Source: Phoebastria nigripes
Lineage: Eukaryota; Chordata; Aves; Procellariiformes; Diomedeidae
Length of the DNA: 64,000 nt
Direction: 5' to 3'
Assembly: GCA_035582835.1 (NCBI GenBank)
Contig: JAYKAV010003103.1
Coordinates: 1 to 64,000 of the forward strand
Position numbers and translations under genes: made by a program. Of the stretch, positions 12,061-25,388 are shown piece by piece. The number at the start of each line of letters is the position of its first letter. Within the stretch, counting starts at the first letter, position 1. Under the pieces are notes generated by a model, which was not told the DNA's origin, made no database searches, and worked only from the letters and a program-made list of their open reading frames with translations.

Positions 12061-15000
12061 TTATTTAATTAAAACAAAAATGACTTGCGTTATATAATGA
12101 GAGAGCAGTATATTGCAGCACTCACAGTAATTTTACTTTAGGTGAAATTCATAAATAATTACTTTGATTAAATGATGATTTTTAATTTTACTTTTATAAA
12201 TACACAAAAAATTAGCAATGAACTGGAATTACTGGAAAGAAGGCCAAAGAGTTTGACAAGAAGAGAGTGATCATCTGAAAAGTGAAAACACGGGGTCCAT
12301 GGGATACAGCATGTCTTTTCACTGAAGTTTAGACACAGCTGAAAACTTCTGTTTTGCAGTGACATGTAACTGTCAGCCGTATATGTATCCTAGGAACGTT
12401 TAGCTCTCTATGTCAGTGCAAGGTAGTGTCAATATTTAGTGTGCTGATGAGAAGTATATCAATATATGAAATCCAGATTCCATTAAAGTCGTCCAAATCT
12501 GTGCTCCCCTGAAACGTGTTTGACTTGAGTAGAGTTGCATTTAATTACAGACATTTAATGAGAACCTAGCAAAAATTAAATGTAGCTTTGTTAGTCTTTG
12601 GTAGTTGAAGCCTTGAAAGAATATAAATATTTGGGATTTCAAGAATAGTTTGCAACAGGCAGAAGCAAAAGCTTTCGTATATATTAATCCACATATAGTG
12701 TAAAGGATCCACACATTCAAACACATATGGTGTCAAATAATATAATAACTATAATAATGATAACAAATATAATTAATATCATATCATAACATATACCTTG
12801 TTTGTAGAACTCAAATATTCATTTGTTTTTCAATCACCCTCAAACATTTGTGGAAAGATACCACAATAATCAATGAAAATATGACCAGTCAAACCATCAA
12901 CATTCTAGTGTTCACAGAATAAATCTTTTACCCATGTAACAGAGTCTTTGTGGGGTTTTGGAATATTTAAAGCTGGAAAACATTACTTTATATTCTGTAT
13001 TTTTTTTAGTAAACTCCTTGGGGAAATACTTAGATTTGCTTGTACTTGCTTCAGTTATACCATTAATAACTTTGGTTTATGTTCCCTCTTTGATCACAGA
13101 TTCAAGTCCTGTCAGGGCTGACTCATTTCGCAGATGAACTGAGGATAAACAGCTTGCTATTCAGTTTTCGTAGGAGGTATTGGAAGTCCTGTTCACCTTG
13201 CCTTGATGCTCAAGATTCTGTGCCAGTCAGCGTGCAAGTTACACTTTTGTATAACTGTAATTCTGAAGCCTAGAAAATGGTAGACTTTTACCTTGATGTG
13301 ATAGTGATACTAATGCACTTTTCTGGTTTGTTTTTTATTTCCTCCTTTCTATTGCTCAGTCTTTCTCAGGAGTCTGCTTCCAACTCATCTCTACTGTATT
13401 TCTTTGGGGACAAACCCAAACAACCCCACAAATTTATTAATTTCATTTCATGCTGATCTAGTTGCTGGAGGATCACTGTAAGTACAGAGATGGCTATTTA
13501 TCCTGGAAGTGTCTGTAAGCTACCAGTATCTCTCGCAGATCATCCTCTCCTCTGGATGCTGTGCAAAGTACTGCTCTTTAAGGTGGAAACATTCAACTTC
13601 AGCATGGTAGCCTTTCAGTTATGAAGTCTATATATTCTGAGAATTTCTTTCTTATTGTTTGGGAATTAAGTCCCTCATTCTTACAATTTTCTCTATTTTA
13701 GGCAATAACACTGAACATGAAAAATCTTGTAATTATAGATGTAGTATAGGACAGACATTTCATGGCTGCTATGGCAGAAAAGTTGGAAAGATAAACACCA
13801 TGTTTCAGAGGCTTGATTTAGTCTGAAGAATTTGGAAATGAATCCTTGTGTAGATGCCTTAGATACAAGTCATTTTCCTGTCCTACTAAAGAAACTTCTC
13901 AGAAGTCTTTCGGAGTTTCTTTCTCATTTATATTCTGTTGCAACCCCTTATTTACAGTTCCATTATTTTAATTCACCTTTCAAGTAGAAGTTCAATTGCA
14001 AATATATATTCCAGATGCATCTTGTTGACCTTTCCAAGACTCATGAATAGTTGGTGCTGTCAGTCATTTATACTTTGATGATAAAGCCAGCCAATCAGTC
14101 CTAGAAAATGATAACAGGACAGCAGATCTCAACCATTATGGGGCAGGGTCATGCAAAATCTTCCTAGAGAGTTTTTGGGTCTCAGTGTCAGAAATGGGAA
14201 TTTCAGTAAAGAAATCATGCTTTTGTCAACATACAATATGAGAGTCCAATTTGTGTTCATTTTTTTTAATAAGTGGTTTGTAGAGGCCACCTACCTCAGT
14301 ACCAGATGCACATTGACCCTTTATAATACTCATATTCTTGGAAACACTGAACTAAAGAACATAATAGTTGAGGTGGTTTTTTTGTCCCCCTAGCTTGACA
14401 ACTTAAGTTTGAACAAGTGTTTGGTACAGAGTTCTCTTGTGATGTCTAAACCGATCAAAATAAATTAATGAAGAGGTTTCTGAGCTTGCAAAGACTGTTC
14501 TTTAAGGAACTATACAGGATTTAGACAAGATTTATTGAAACTTTGGTTGGAATGAGAGCTTGACATCCACTTCGAAGTAAGTTCAATTAAATTAACATTC
14601 CATCACTGGATATCAGTTTCATCGTGCATAGAGAAATTATAGGCTGATATGTGCTTATATTGAAATCCACAAGGGGAACGAAGCATACAGAAAGAGGAGT
14701 AAGCAGCAGTAATAATCAAATTAATTTGTTGTTGTAACTATCTAGCAAATATAAGGCAAACTAGAATAATTTTTATAAGTGGTTCCAGTGAAAAATATAT
14801 CAATTCATTACTGAAAGATCAAAAATTGCCTTGCTATACTATCCTCTCTCCCTTGCTCTAGGTTTTCTCAGGCTATTAATTTCCTGGTAAAAATGAAAAA
14901 AGAAAAAAACCAACAACCAAAAATCCAACAAAAAACCCCAGGAGATANAGCAATAGAAAGCTTTCAAGAAAACAAGACATTTCCTACAATGACTTTCATT

Positions 15001-15821
15001 TATTTTTTTAGTGAAGAGGAATGAAGCTAAAAAGTGTTTAATGTATTGCATAACGATTTCAAAGTCTTAAGGTGGGATTTGTCTCACTAAGTATGGAGTT
15101 TAGATGTGTCTATCAGAGCTTTTCATGCAGGTCTTACTTCATAGTCAATAAAATCTGGTTGATATAGTCAGTGAAGTCTAGGGCATGATTCATCTCATTA
15201 TAAGGCAGGCATTAATATTGTTCAGAATAGCTGTTTCAGAAAAAGAGTTCCTTTCTTTTTATTCGCTGTTAAGAGACATTATGTGACTAAACTGGTTTGG
15301 TGACATCTGTAAGATTTGTTTTCTAGGATGGGACTTGGACATCTGGNTTTATCCCAGCAATTACTATTGCTTGTTTCCTTTTTTTGTGCCTCTATGTTCT
15401 TATTGTGAAAAAGTATTTCTCATACTGACATTTATTAAACTCTCTAGGACAGATGGATGCAAAGTGCTATAGAATAGTTATTTCATGGATTTCTGACTTT
15501 TTACTGATGAAAGTTGTATTTGGTTTTAAAAGAAAACATTATATCTAAGACTATAAGATTTAATATTAGAAGATTACAGAAAACTGAAGTAATCAACAGT
15601 CTTATTTTCCCATATAGAAGAAATGCAAATGTTAATTCCAGCTCTTTAGTTTCCTCCTCAAAAGCTGATACTCACTCCCCTCCTACCTTTTTTCACCCTC
15701 TCTCTCTGTGTCCCTATAAATCATGCTCACTCCAAAACATAGTTTTAATGGCCTAAGCGAAAGCAATTTTATCTTATTGTGAAGAATATCATTTAACACA
15801 AGATTCCCATAAAATGGTACT
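12061..15821. other. Unique non-coding stretch
   Basis: AT-rich, with a very AT-rich patch near 12735-12790. No gene, LTR or LINE is recognised. Open frames are below about 95 codons and without motifs. Bases 14948 and 15347 are unresolved. Confidence 0.5.
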
Positions 15822-16600
15822 TGGTGTCTGTGCCAAGATTTTGGTAACCAGGGTGGCTGCAGGGTGGCTTCTGAGAGAAGAGTCCGTGTGCTGCCCTGTG
15901 CTGGACACAGCTGGTTCCAGCTGGCTCCACAACAGACCCACTGCAGGACATAGCTGACCCCATCAGCCAAGTTAGTGGCATCTCTGAACCAATTGGAGGA
16001 GTTTATGGTGCTTCTGTGAAAACATATTTAGGAAAGAGTAGAAAATGCCAAGAGAGAGGAACAAGAGACCAGAGCAGTACGTCGTGCTCCATGGTGGAGC
16101 AGGTTCACCCCCAAAGAGACTGCAGCACTTGGGTAACTCATGCTGGAGCAGAGAAAATGAGTAAGAAGGAAGGAGCAAGGGAAGAAAAGAGTAAGGAACA
16201 AGGAGCAGCAGAAGGAAACCTCTGTGCCCTGACCCCAACCTCCTGCACTGCCTGTTGCCTCTCCGAAGGGACAGAGTGTAGTCTGCGGTGATAGCAAGGA
16301 GAGTAGAGGCTGGGAAGGGGAGATGAGGGTGTTTGGAGTGAAGTTAAGACTAGGAAAGGGAGGAAAGGTGTTTTCCCTAAGTGTTTAAATGTTTGTCTTT
16401 GTTTCCTAATATCTGAATTAGTAATTAAATGTTTTAAATTAAGTTAAATTCCCCATGTCAAATCCATTTTTGCCCATGAAAGTAACTGGAGAATGGATTC
16501 CTTGTCTTTATTTTGACCCATGAGTTCTCTTGCTCTTGCTCTTGCTCTTCATATTTTCTCCCCTGTCCAGGGGAGAATATGCCCCAGAGCTTGCATTTTA
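15822..16600 (+). mobile_element. Degraded ERV LTR related to the 18413-19501 family
   Basis: The stretch aligns by eye, in order, with landmarks of the intact LTR at 18413: GGCAAGGTTTTGCTAGC there against GCCAAGATTTTGGTAACC here; GGTGGCTTCTG followed by an AGAAG segment; a GTGATAATGTATTTAAG-like stretch here read as GTGAAAACATATTTAGG; GTGGAGCAGG repeats; a purine-rich GAAGTTAAGACTAGGAAAGG stretch; GTAATTAAATG; and the closing TTCTCCCCTGTCCAGG. It is shorter, carries many changes, and has no clear TG/CA ends or target duplication, so it is an older, related element. Borders are approximate (+/-20 bp). Confidence 0.75.
16527..16550. repeat. (CTCTTG)4 hexanucleotide repeat
   Basis: Three perfect CTCTTG units and one CTCTTC unit near the 3' end of the degraded LTR. 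The intact relative at 18413-19501 lacks this expansion, so it arose after insertion or in another subfamily. Confidence 0.85.
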
Positions 16601-16620
16601 GATAGCAGATCATCTTCTTG

Positions 16621-16671
16621 GTCAATTACACACAACAAATAGACAATTTGTGTCTATTTGTGTTAATTGAC
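16621..16671. other. Imperfect inverted repeat (hairpin)
   Basis: Arms 16621-16645 and 16651-16671 are complementary around a 5-base spacer. The inner 11 bp (ACAAATAGACA/TGTCTATTTGT) and outer 8 bp (GTCAATTA/TAATTGAC) pair perfectly, separated by a short bulge. No gene context supports a microRNA call. Confidence 0.6.
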
Positions 16672-17613
16672 TACTATCAAAACATATCCTTTAATATTTT
16701 TAAATAACTGTTCTTGTCTGTAAATACAGACGTTTATTTTGCACTGACATAAGCACCCTAGCTTATTAGCTTTGTTTCTTGCTCTCTCTGTTACTACAAG
16801 AACAGATTGGTTTATGAATAAAATTAGTTCCTTTCTCACACTGAAGCTATAGGCATCCAGACCAACAGTCTACTTCATCAATGTGTATGTACTATAAGAA
16901 GATAACTGAGCATCCTAAATTGTAGCAGCAGATAGTGTTTGTGCCTGTGATCATTAAGTATTCTATTATGAGATTGCTGAAAGAAATTACCACACCTCTA
17001 TTAAACAACTTACTATTACAGCAAGATTTTTGAGTTTATAAAGCTTATCAATTGATACAGGTCAAAGTTTGTCTTAGTTTGGGAGCCATTAAAAAGTATG
17101 TGCAGGTTTTGAGGTTTTGAATAGATCTGTGATATTAGGACCAGACTCTCCATTGCCAGAGTAGCTTCACAATATCTTCTAAGATGTCATCTCTAAGCCA
17201 GTTTCAATTTTAAAGATGTTTGGAAACTGAATGGTCTACATTATGAACGAGCTAAATTTAGTATTTTTACAGGAAAGTGAAACAGACAGCTGCTGATGCT
17301 TACGTTTTGGGAATGTGCAACATGACAAGAGAACCTAATAAATTCTCAGTATTCTTAGAATACCTCAGATATATGCAATAGCTTTGTCATGGTGTGAAAA
17401 TGTTCCAGTTCTCATTTTTATTTCTTCTTTACAATTATTGAAAATCTTGTGCTATTTTTTATCATCCTGGGAAAGATTAATCCTATTTATGTGTTGAAAA
17501 ATTGAAGTGAACAATAATAGACACCTTATTCCTTTCTTTCACATTGTTTGCACTACATCTAACCTAAAGATGAGGGAACTGAAGGGAGAAATAGGATCTA
17601 AGATATTAAAAAC
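16672..17613. other. Unique non-coding stretch
   Basis: AT-rich sequence with no recognised gene or repeat. Confidence 0.5.
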
Positions 17614-17760
17614 ATGGAAGCATTCAAGGTCAGGCTGGACAGGGCTCTGAGCAACCTGATTTAGTTGAAGATGTCCCTGCTCACGGCAGAGAGGTTGGAC
17701 TAGATGACCTTTAAAGGTCCCTTCCAACCCAAACCACTCTATGATTCTATGATTCTATGA
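17614..17760 (+). mobile_element. CR1 LINE 3' tail fragment
   Basis: A 147-bp fragment holding only the last part of CR1, sense on the plus strand. It starts at GGAAGCATTCAAGGTCAGGC, passes through GGTTGGACTAGATGACCTTT and ends with three tandem ATTCTATG-type units (17737-17760). The tandem tail defines the exact 3' end. Such severely 5'-truncated copies are the commonest CR1 form. No coding capacity remains beyond a few C-terminal ORF2 codons. Confidence 0.95.
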
Positions 17761-18407
17761 AAAACTAATAATAATCTAGCATAAAATGAATATAAGGTCA
17801 CAAAACAGTTTACCGAACTAATGCTAAGATTATGATGTACGGATATGACAAAGAGTACGACATAAAATTACGGTGTAAGAGTATATCCTGAACTGTATTT
17901 ATGAGAAATAGTGATCCATTTGCCCATGTCTAAAAGCATCACTTAAGTGCCCAAGCTCCTGAAGGAATTTTAAATTTTAAATCCCTGTCTGAGAGGAATA
18001 AAAAAATGCATCTTTTGGTGAGCTGTGAAAGTTGATGTGAGAGGGGTCTGACAAATCCTTTCTTGGACACTTACCATTGTTTGCTAGGGATCTATCAGGT
18101 ATTACCAGGGTGGCTGCTGTGAATTCCAGACCTCATTCAATATAAATGGAAAGGAAGTACATAATTCAATGTTGTATATTTCATTACCGATCAGGCATGT
18201 AACTTTTTAGGCCTTATATTTATGAGTGGCTTAGTGTTTATATAGTTTTTTACATGGGGTCCAATGCCTGTGCAACAGTCTGAGAGCTAACACTCAAGGC
18301 TTCCAGTGACATCATGTTACATTATTGGTGTTCAGCTGCAGTGAAAAATAAGGGCATTTATTTGACTATTTAGAAACATGGAAGAAAATTATTCTGCTCT
18401 GAAGTGA
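17761..18407. other. Unique non-coding stretch
   Basis: No gene or recognised repeat between the CR1 tail and the next LTR. Confidence 0.5.
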
Positions 18408-18412
18408 TGTGG

Positions 18413-19501
18413 TGTATTGGGTTTGCATGGCAAGGTTTTGCTAGCAGGGGGGCTACAGGGGTGGCTTCTTTTAGAAGATGCCAGAAACTTCCTCTATGTC
18501 CGATAGAGCCACTGGCCAAAACTGAGCGATGGTGGTAGTGCCTCTGTGATAATGTATTTAAGAAGGGGAAAAAAAACTGCTGGGAAAACAGCAGCTGGGA
18601 GAGAGGAATGAGAATATGTGAGAGAAACAACTCTGCAGACACCAAGGTCAGTGAAGAAGGAGGGGGAGGAGGTGCTCCAGGCACCAGAGCAGAGGTTCCC
18701 CTCCAACCCATGGTGAAGACCATGGTGAGGCAGGCTGTCCCCTGCAGCCCATGGAGGTTAACAGTAGAGCAGATATCCACCTGCAGCCCGTGGAGGACCC
18801 CATGCTGGAGCAGGTGGATGCACCCGAAGGAGGCTGTGACCCCGTGGGAAACCTGCACTGGAGCAGGCTCCTGGCAGGACCTGTGGTCTCGTGGAGAGGA
18901 GCCCACTCTGGAGTAGGTTTTCTGGCAGGACTTGTGACCCCATGGGGGACCCACGCTGGAGCAGTCTGTTCCTGAGGGACTGCACCCTGTGGAAAGGACC
19001 CAGGCTGGAGCAGTTCATGAAGAACTGCAGCCTGTGGGAAGGACCCATGTTGGAGAAGTTCATGGAGGACTGTCTCCCATGGGAGGGACTCCACGCTGGA
19101 GCAGGNGAAGAGTGTGACGTGGAAGGAGCGGCACAGACAATGTGTGATGAACTGACCGCAACCCCTATTCCCCGTCCCCCTGTGCATTTCAGGGGGAGGA
19201 TGTAGAGAAAATTGGGAGTGAAGTTGAGCCCAGCAAGAAGGGAGGGGTGGGGGGAAGGTCTTTTAAGATTTGTTTTTATATTCTCATTATCCTACTCTGA
19301 TTTGATTAGTAATAAATTAAATTGATTTTCCCCAAGTGAAGTCTGTTTTGCCTGTGACAGTAATTGTTGAGTGATCTCTCCCTGTCCTTATCTCGACCCA
19401 TGAGCCTTTTATTGTATTTTTCTCCCCTGTCCAGTCGAGGAGGGGGAGTGATAGAGCAGCTTGGTGGGCACCTGGCATCCAGCCAACGTCAACCCACCAC
19501 A
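18413..19501 (+). mobile_element. Complete long solo ERV LTR, 1,089 bp, flanked by TGTGG
   Basis: A long LTR in plus orientation. It begins TGTATTGGGTTTGCATGGCA and ends GTCAACCCACCACA, with identical 5-bp duplications TGTGG at 18408-18412 and 19502-19506, so it is complete and solo. The middle (about 18710-19105) consists of diverged ~50-bp repeats built around CTGGAGCAGG and a CTGCAGCCC(G/A)TGGAGG motif. A GTAATAAATTAAA stretch (near 19308-19320) could supply the poly(A) signal. I recognise it as a common avian LTR type; the 5-bp duplication fits class III ERVs. Open frames of up to 194 codons on both strands come from the GC-rich repeats and are not genes. Base 19106 is unresolved. Confidence 0.93.
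18750..19105 (+). repeat. Array of ~50-bp GGAGCAG repeats inside the LTR
   Basis: About seven imperfect units, each with a GTGG(A/G)-type start, a CCC(A/C)(C/T)GCTGGAGCAG core and a closing GGACTG or GGACCTG. The period varies around 50 bp. A comparable array occurs in the ERV interior at 36296-36815. Confidence 0.7.
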
Positions 19502-20534
19502 TGTGGCTTAGCCACTACAATCTAACTTTAAATTTATGATTGGGTTCATAAAAACTGACTACGTGGTTTCTTTTAAAATGTTTCAACTGCCCTAGATAAT
19601 TACATTGCTTTACTTTAGTAGATGTATTTTTCTATACCTTATTATTAAATAAAATATGTTTGGAATGAATTCTGTCTTGCTGAACCAGAAATTGCTGGAA
19701 TTCTGATTAAAATATCAGAAGAAATGAGATCATAGGTAGCCGATCTGCTTTGACACTGATAAAGAAAACTGTCTTACTAGAGAAGATCTTTGTCATCATG
19801 TTAGAGATGACATGAAAACATGTTAGTTTCAACTTTCATTGAAACTGCTACCTAAATCAATTTCCAGATCTGAGAATGTGACAATAAACCACTATAATTA
19901 GACCTATAAATATGTAGAAAGTTTAACATCTCCATTTCTTGGCTGTAATAGAAGTTTGGGACTACAGTGCTTTAAAAATTAATTATTTTTTTAGTCAAAT
20001 TAGTAAAAAATGAGATTCTAGTTAGAGAGTTAAAATACATTGATTCTTTTTTTTTAATATTCCAAATTCTTGGTTCTGCCACTAGCAATATATGTAGTAG
20101 AAAAGTATTTTTCATTGTTGACATTGTTTTGTATGTTTTCCTTTTGCTGTTGTACCTTTCCAAAACGTGGAATAGTGGAGAAGAACAAGAAAAAAGTAGT
20201 AGCAGTCATTGGAAAAGGGGGAAAATGCCTTGATTTTTGCTGTATTTTTCCTATGCCATTGAATAGCATAAAATGTAAAAAAAGGGAGAAAAGAGGAAAG
20301 AGAAACTTTAGCATTTTCATGGGAAGCTAAACTACTTCATTGAAGATGTTTATTATAAGGTTTTTCATAAATGACTGTTTTTATATACATTTTAAATTAA
20401 ATCGGATTATTCATCAGTGCTAGTATTAGCAACTTGGAGTCTACACTAAAAGTAATGCTTTCCTAAAGAAAATAAAAGTTGACACTAATAATATTTGTGG
20501 GTTAATATCAAAGAAATTACTTTCAGCTCACTCA

Positions 20535-20608
20535 TATACACTTTGCAAGCAATATTAGCAGTTTCAACTCTTATACATTTTGCAAGCAATATTAGCAGTT
20601 TTAACTCT
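20535..20608. repeat. Two-copy 37-bp tandem duplication
   Basis: Two adjacent 37-bp units, each starting TATACA and containing TTTGCAAGCAATATTAGCAG, differ at two positions. This is a modestly recent local duplication in unique sequence. Confidence 0.85.
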
Positions 20609-23600
20609 GGAATAAAGAAACTATAAATTGCACTGAAGCCAAAGACCACCACCTCTACCCCCACCCCCCAAATTTTCATGACTAGAAAGTAGTAATATAT
20701 TAGAAGAAGGTGTCTGAGTCAACAGCAGAGCCAACTATCTTCTCTTTTGGAAAGAAGATTGGAAGCCCAGGCAAGGTAAGAGAAAGATGCCTGTAACTTT
20801 TGTAGAGGTTTGGATAAAGCTGTTTGTTCTTGAATCAGAATTGCTGTCTGTATTGCTGAGCAAATGTGCTGTCGTGCACCTGCTTTTCCAATCATCCAGA
20901 CTGGAACACGTTGTAGTTCTTTCTCTGTGTGCCCAGGTTTCCTTCCAAAGGAAACCTTAGTGTACAGAGACACAATGCATACCCAGGTGTCTTTCTGGCA
21001 TGCATCTGGGATGCTTCCAGATCATATACTTATAGATCCAAGATTGTAGAGCACACCTGCCCTGTGGTGTTGATGTGGTCACTATTTATTCTTTTAAAGC
21101 AGTTTGGGTCAGGTTAGTTTTTAACTCTCAATTTTTATTTTTGAATGGTTTTAACATGAATTTCAGAAGCAGTGGGTAATGAACAACATTGCTTGATCAC
21201 TTTTTCAGTGCTAAATAGCTTAATGATACTTTCCTCTCAGTTCAGTCACTGAACAAGATTCTGCAGATTCCTGAAGCACTGAGAAAATACAGCAATCTCT
21301 AAAAAAGACTTAGAAAAAAAGGAAGCTAAAATAGGAAGAACATTGAAAGTGCCTCAGAAAAAAAAACAAAAACAAAAAAACCCATCACATCATACTTACC
21401 ATGCATGGGCATGGGGCTGGAGCAACACTTTGCATGTATTCATATTCTGTGATTCATTAATAGAGACTACTCTATGGTTGGTCACACATATTTCAATTGT
21501 ACTCAACTAACATTGCGATTATGCCTCAATCTTTTTTTTGATGACTGGCTTCATTAAAAAGAAAAATGAGGGGAAATAAGGATTTTTTGGTTGTTTATAT
21601 TTGCTTGTAATGTTGGTTTGCATGTCATGAAATTGCTAGATAGGATTTATATGAAAGAAGTTTTAGATTTATCTCTGTATTACACAGTAAACATGCCAGT
21701 GAAAATCAAGAAGGGATAAGAGATCAGTCTAGCTAATGTGACAGAAGCTAGACAGGATCCAAGGTGTGGGAAAAGCAAGGACCCAGCAAGCAGAAGAAAT
21801 AAAGGGAACAAAAAGGTAAATTTTGAGTGGATCCCAAATTGTTACTGAGTGCATGACTGAGACGAGGCATTGTAACTTAAATATCAGCATTGGTCTGTTT
21901 AGACCAATAGACAGATTAAAGGCAGCTGGCAAAGGCGTAATGTGCCAGTTTTAATAGTGGCACAGAAATAGTGGCAATGAACTAGGGAAATGACTTTAGA
22001 TGATCACCAATAATTTTAATTGATGAAGAAAACTCATCCAGTGGAAAAACCTAATTGGCAAACTAGTGAGTAAAAGTGATTTAATGTGTTCTATGGATCA
22101 GAAAATAAGACCTGGCATGGAGTATTGGCTATTAGTGCAGCTGTTGTGAAGATGATCTGCATTGGAAAATTGAACTGAAAAAAGCCACCAGTGAGCAGAA
22201 GCTTTGGGAAAAATACTGGCATTTAGCAGTATTTTCTGCAAGAAGTTTAGGATTTTTGTTCTCCTGAAGTTACCACTAATCACATAGCGAATCATCATAA
22301 AGGCAGTTTAAGAGTCAATAAGAACACACAGTGATTTGTGAGGATTCAAATTATTAAACGAACAGCAAAACCAAGAAAGTAAGACCCATCCTGCCTGATA
22401 CTCAGTAAAGCCATCTATGTTGTCCTGTTGTTTTAAGGCACTAACCAGAAGAAATTATTGAAAAGGAGTAATCATACAGATGAATGAATATAGAGGAGTT
22501 GAAAATGAACTTTATCATTTATTTTATAGAAATCAATGTCTAGCTGAAAAAAAAAAAAAGGTCCGTGCCACAAAGTACTTGTGTATGTGCTAGACCCATA
22601 AGACACTGGGAGGACAATCTAAAGCAGCACTTTGAGATGTGACTGGAGGTGTGACCTTCCAGTGAGATGGAGGTAAATGCCTCCTAAATCCATTGATATC
22701 AGTAGCAGATGAAAATATTTATCCTTTTAAAGTGGGCAATGAACATGTTGCACAATGAGGAATAGGATTCCTCTTACCTGCATTCTAATAGGCGAAAATC
22801 AGATATCTAAATCCAAGCCTTCTTTCTTCCTTGCCTTGGAAGAGTACCGAGCATGTAGTGGATGTCTAGCTCAAAGTTAGATGCCTAACTTTTATGTTAA
22901 TAAAGCTAAGTGACATGAACCCCATGTGCTGTGTTAAATTTTTGTATGGCTAAAGATGTCCAGATATTTTTCATTGTTTGACAGCTTTTAGGGAGACTGG
23001 TGAATTCACTGGGAACATTTGAGTAGTATTTTATTAGTGAAATGTGCTCCTATCTCTTCTTTTCCCCCTTGTGAGGTAAACCCTGATCATGATCATTTAA
23101 AACATTAGATTACCCAAGACAGATTGTAAACGATGAACTATCATCAGAGAGTTGGAACTTAATATTTTGTTGCTATGAGCTAGCTATCCGCTAATAATGT
23201 TGGAGGTAGCTTAAAAAGAAACTTCATGTCTTTCAGCTATGATGATCACTTTATATTTTATGACTGAATTGATAAAATAGATGTGCTATTTTGTGCAAAA
23301 CTGGCCATGCTTAGCTGGCAACTAAAACAACAAAGTGAGACTGTGCATGTATGCAGAATGTCACCACACTGTCTAATGTGTCAAGTTCTACACTGGGCAG
23401 AGCACTTGGATGAAAGGGAAACGGATGGCTAATGACTAGCTTGGCATTTTAGCTGAGATTTACAGAGCCCAGAACAAGAATCAGTTTATAAATGCCAAAA
23501 TCACTTACGGTATAAGAACAAATGTACAAGTTCAAGTCAAATATTTTTCCTCCTACTGCTGACTATGTGCTATAAACCCTTCCCCCCACTAGGACTGATG

Positions 23601-25030
23601 AATAAATACAGTGTTTAATGAGACATACTATTCTAAAGAATTATCTAGCATGTGTTTTGTGCAAAAGGAAGTAGATAAGGCCTGCATATTTTGAAACAGC
23701 TTACTGAATTTCAATTTAGCCATTCTAATATTTGATTGAGATGTTGGATATGTTTATTGACTTTCAGCACTTCACAGTTACTTGAAGTGATATATCTGAT
23801 TGATGATAAAAACCAGTTTCTGCCATCTTATATAAAATAGCATCTGATTTTAAGTCTAGTCCCACTGAAATCAGAAAGACATCCTGTGGAACAAGTGGCT
23901 GCCAATGGTGAATAAAGGTGGCAGGAGCTAACTGAATATCTTTTTNTTTTTTTTATAACATCTGATTGGACAGGGTACAGCCATTTACTACTGGCTTTAT
24001 ATTCATCTGATCTGCTGTACCTGTGCTTGGCTATCAGGTAAGCCAAGTCACTGTTTGGCTTTAAAATCCTCTGTTAAAGCTGGCTTGATTTGATTTAATC
24101 TTGATTTATTTGAAAGATCATTGATTTTTCTTTACTGTGGAACTTTTNTTTTGTTTCCAAACTCTGCAGTGCTTTGAACTGCGTTTGCTGTTAAAAAGCC
24201 CTTTTGTAAAATAAAGTTGTGGTAAAAAAACACTGTGTGGAGGTTACCTGGAGACTTCACAACGTGACATTTTCTCTGTAAAAGTACTGTGTGAGAAGTA
24301 AACAGCAATACAAGAAGACAAATGTCCTTTTAAAAAGCACAAGCCTGCTACACAAGATAAGCAGGAGGGATAATGAATGTTATAAACCCTGAAAATTACT
24401 GCTTATTTTAGAAAAGTTTGTATGTCAGAGAGGAAAAAATTAAAAGAACAGAGTAATTTGTGTACACAAAACTGTAGTTCTCCCCTCAATTAAAAGGAAA
24501 ACTAACTCAAATTTTATCACTTAACTTGTGTTCCTTTACAAAGAGGAACATTCTGGTATTGCTGTTCAGGGTACCAAATGTCATGTATTGTCAGCTCATG
24601 TGGGATGTTACTTTGGTACATTGCAGATTTGTTGGAATCATCAGCTAATCAGTAGGTAATATCGAGTAAATAGGTTTTATTTAGATTACCAGAATTCATT
24701 CTGCAAAAAGCAGGAATAACAGTAGAAATTCAACTGGAGCAAAAATATAGCTGTGAATGCCCAGAGGAGGTGATAAGAATGCTTCTCCAACTGCCTTATA
24801 CATTCAGTTCTTAACTTGTTGGTGCCAAGGGTTTTCAGTGGTGTGGGCACTTGTCTGCTAAGGTTTGGAAAGCAATCCCTAACCCATTTCAAACACCAAT
24901 GTCAGACACCAATGAATCAAATTTTCCAGTCCTTCATCAAAGGACCTCCTTAGCCTTCTTCCAAGGTTTTTCCAGTCAATGGCTATGGAATTTGACCTCA
25001 TAGACTTAAGTACTCGTTAAGTCAATCAGT

Positions 25031-25056
25031 TGTTTTGTTTTGTTTTGTTTTGTTTT
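25031..25056. repeat. (TTTTG)n microsatellite
   Basis: Five consecutive TGTTT-phase pentanucleotide units. Confidence 0.85.
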
Positions 25057-25162
25057 AATTTTGTTTTTCATTAAATAATCTCCTCTGTTTTCATGGGACA
25101 CGATTAATGCTGAACTATGACCCTACCAGATGTATCCAGTCTCTGTACACTTGTATATATAA

Positions 25163-25182
25163 TTTCAATATATATATTGAAA
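25163..25182. repeat. Perfect 20-bp AT-rich palindrome
   Basis: TTTCAATATATATATTGAAA equals its own reverse complement over all 20 bases. It is built on a short TA run, so chance or slippage is a sufficient explanation. Confidence 0.8.
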
Positions 25183-25340
25183 ACAAACTGAAAACCTCTG
25201 ATTTTGTGGGTCCAGACAAAGGAAATTGTGCAGCTGCACTTTCGTCTCCACAGTCTGTAAATGCAAGCAGAAGAGGCATTGTAAAAAACAAAATCTTGTA
25301 AACCTTGAATTCTTCACTCAAAAGTGACCTCTTCTAAAAG

Positions 25341-25388
25341 CTTGTCTTGGAGTTCTTCTCCCTGCTTGTCCTCGAGTTCTTCTCCCTG
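25341..25388. repeat. Two-copy 24-bp tandem duplication
   Basis: Units 25341-25364 and 25365-25388 both read CTTGTC, two variable bases, then GAGTTCTTCTCCCTG with only two differences between copies. Confidence 0.8.

Noticed and set aside
15683..16297. Overlapping frames on both strands near 16 kb
   Set aside because: They coincide with a degraded LTR and are explained by its purine-rich composition.
18370..19205. Several overlapping open frames of 70-194 codons on both strands
   Set aside because: They lie within the GC-rich repeats of an ERV LTR, overlap in several frames and have no family motif.
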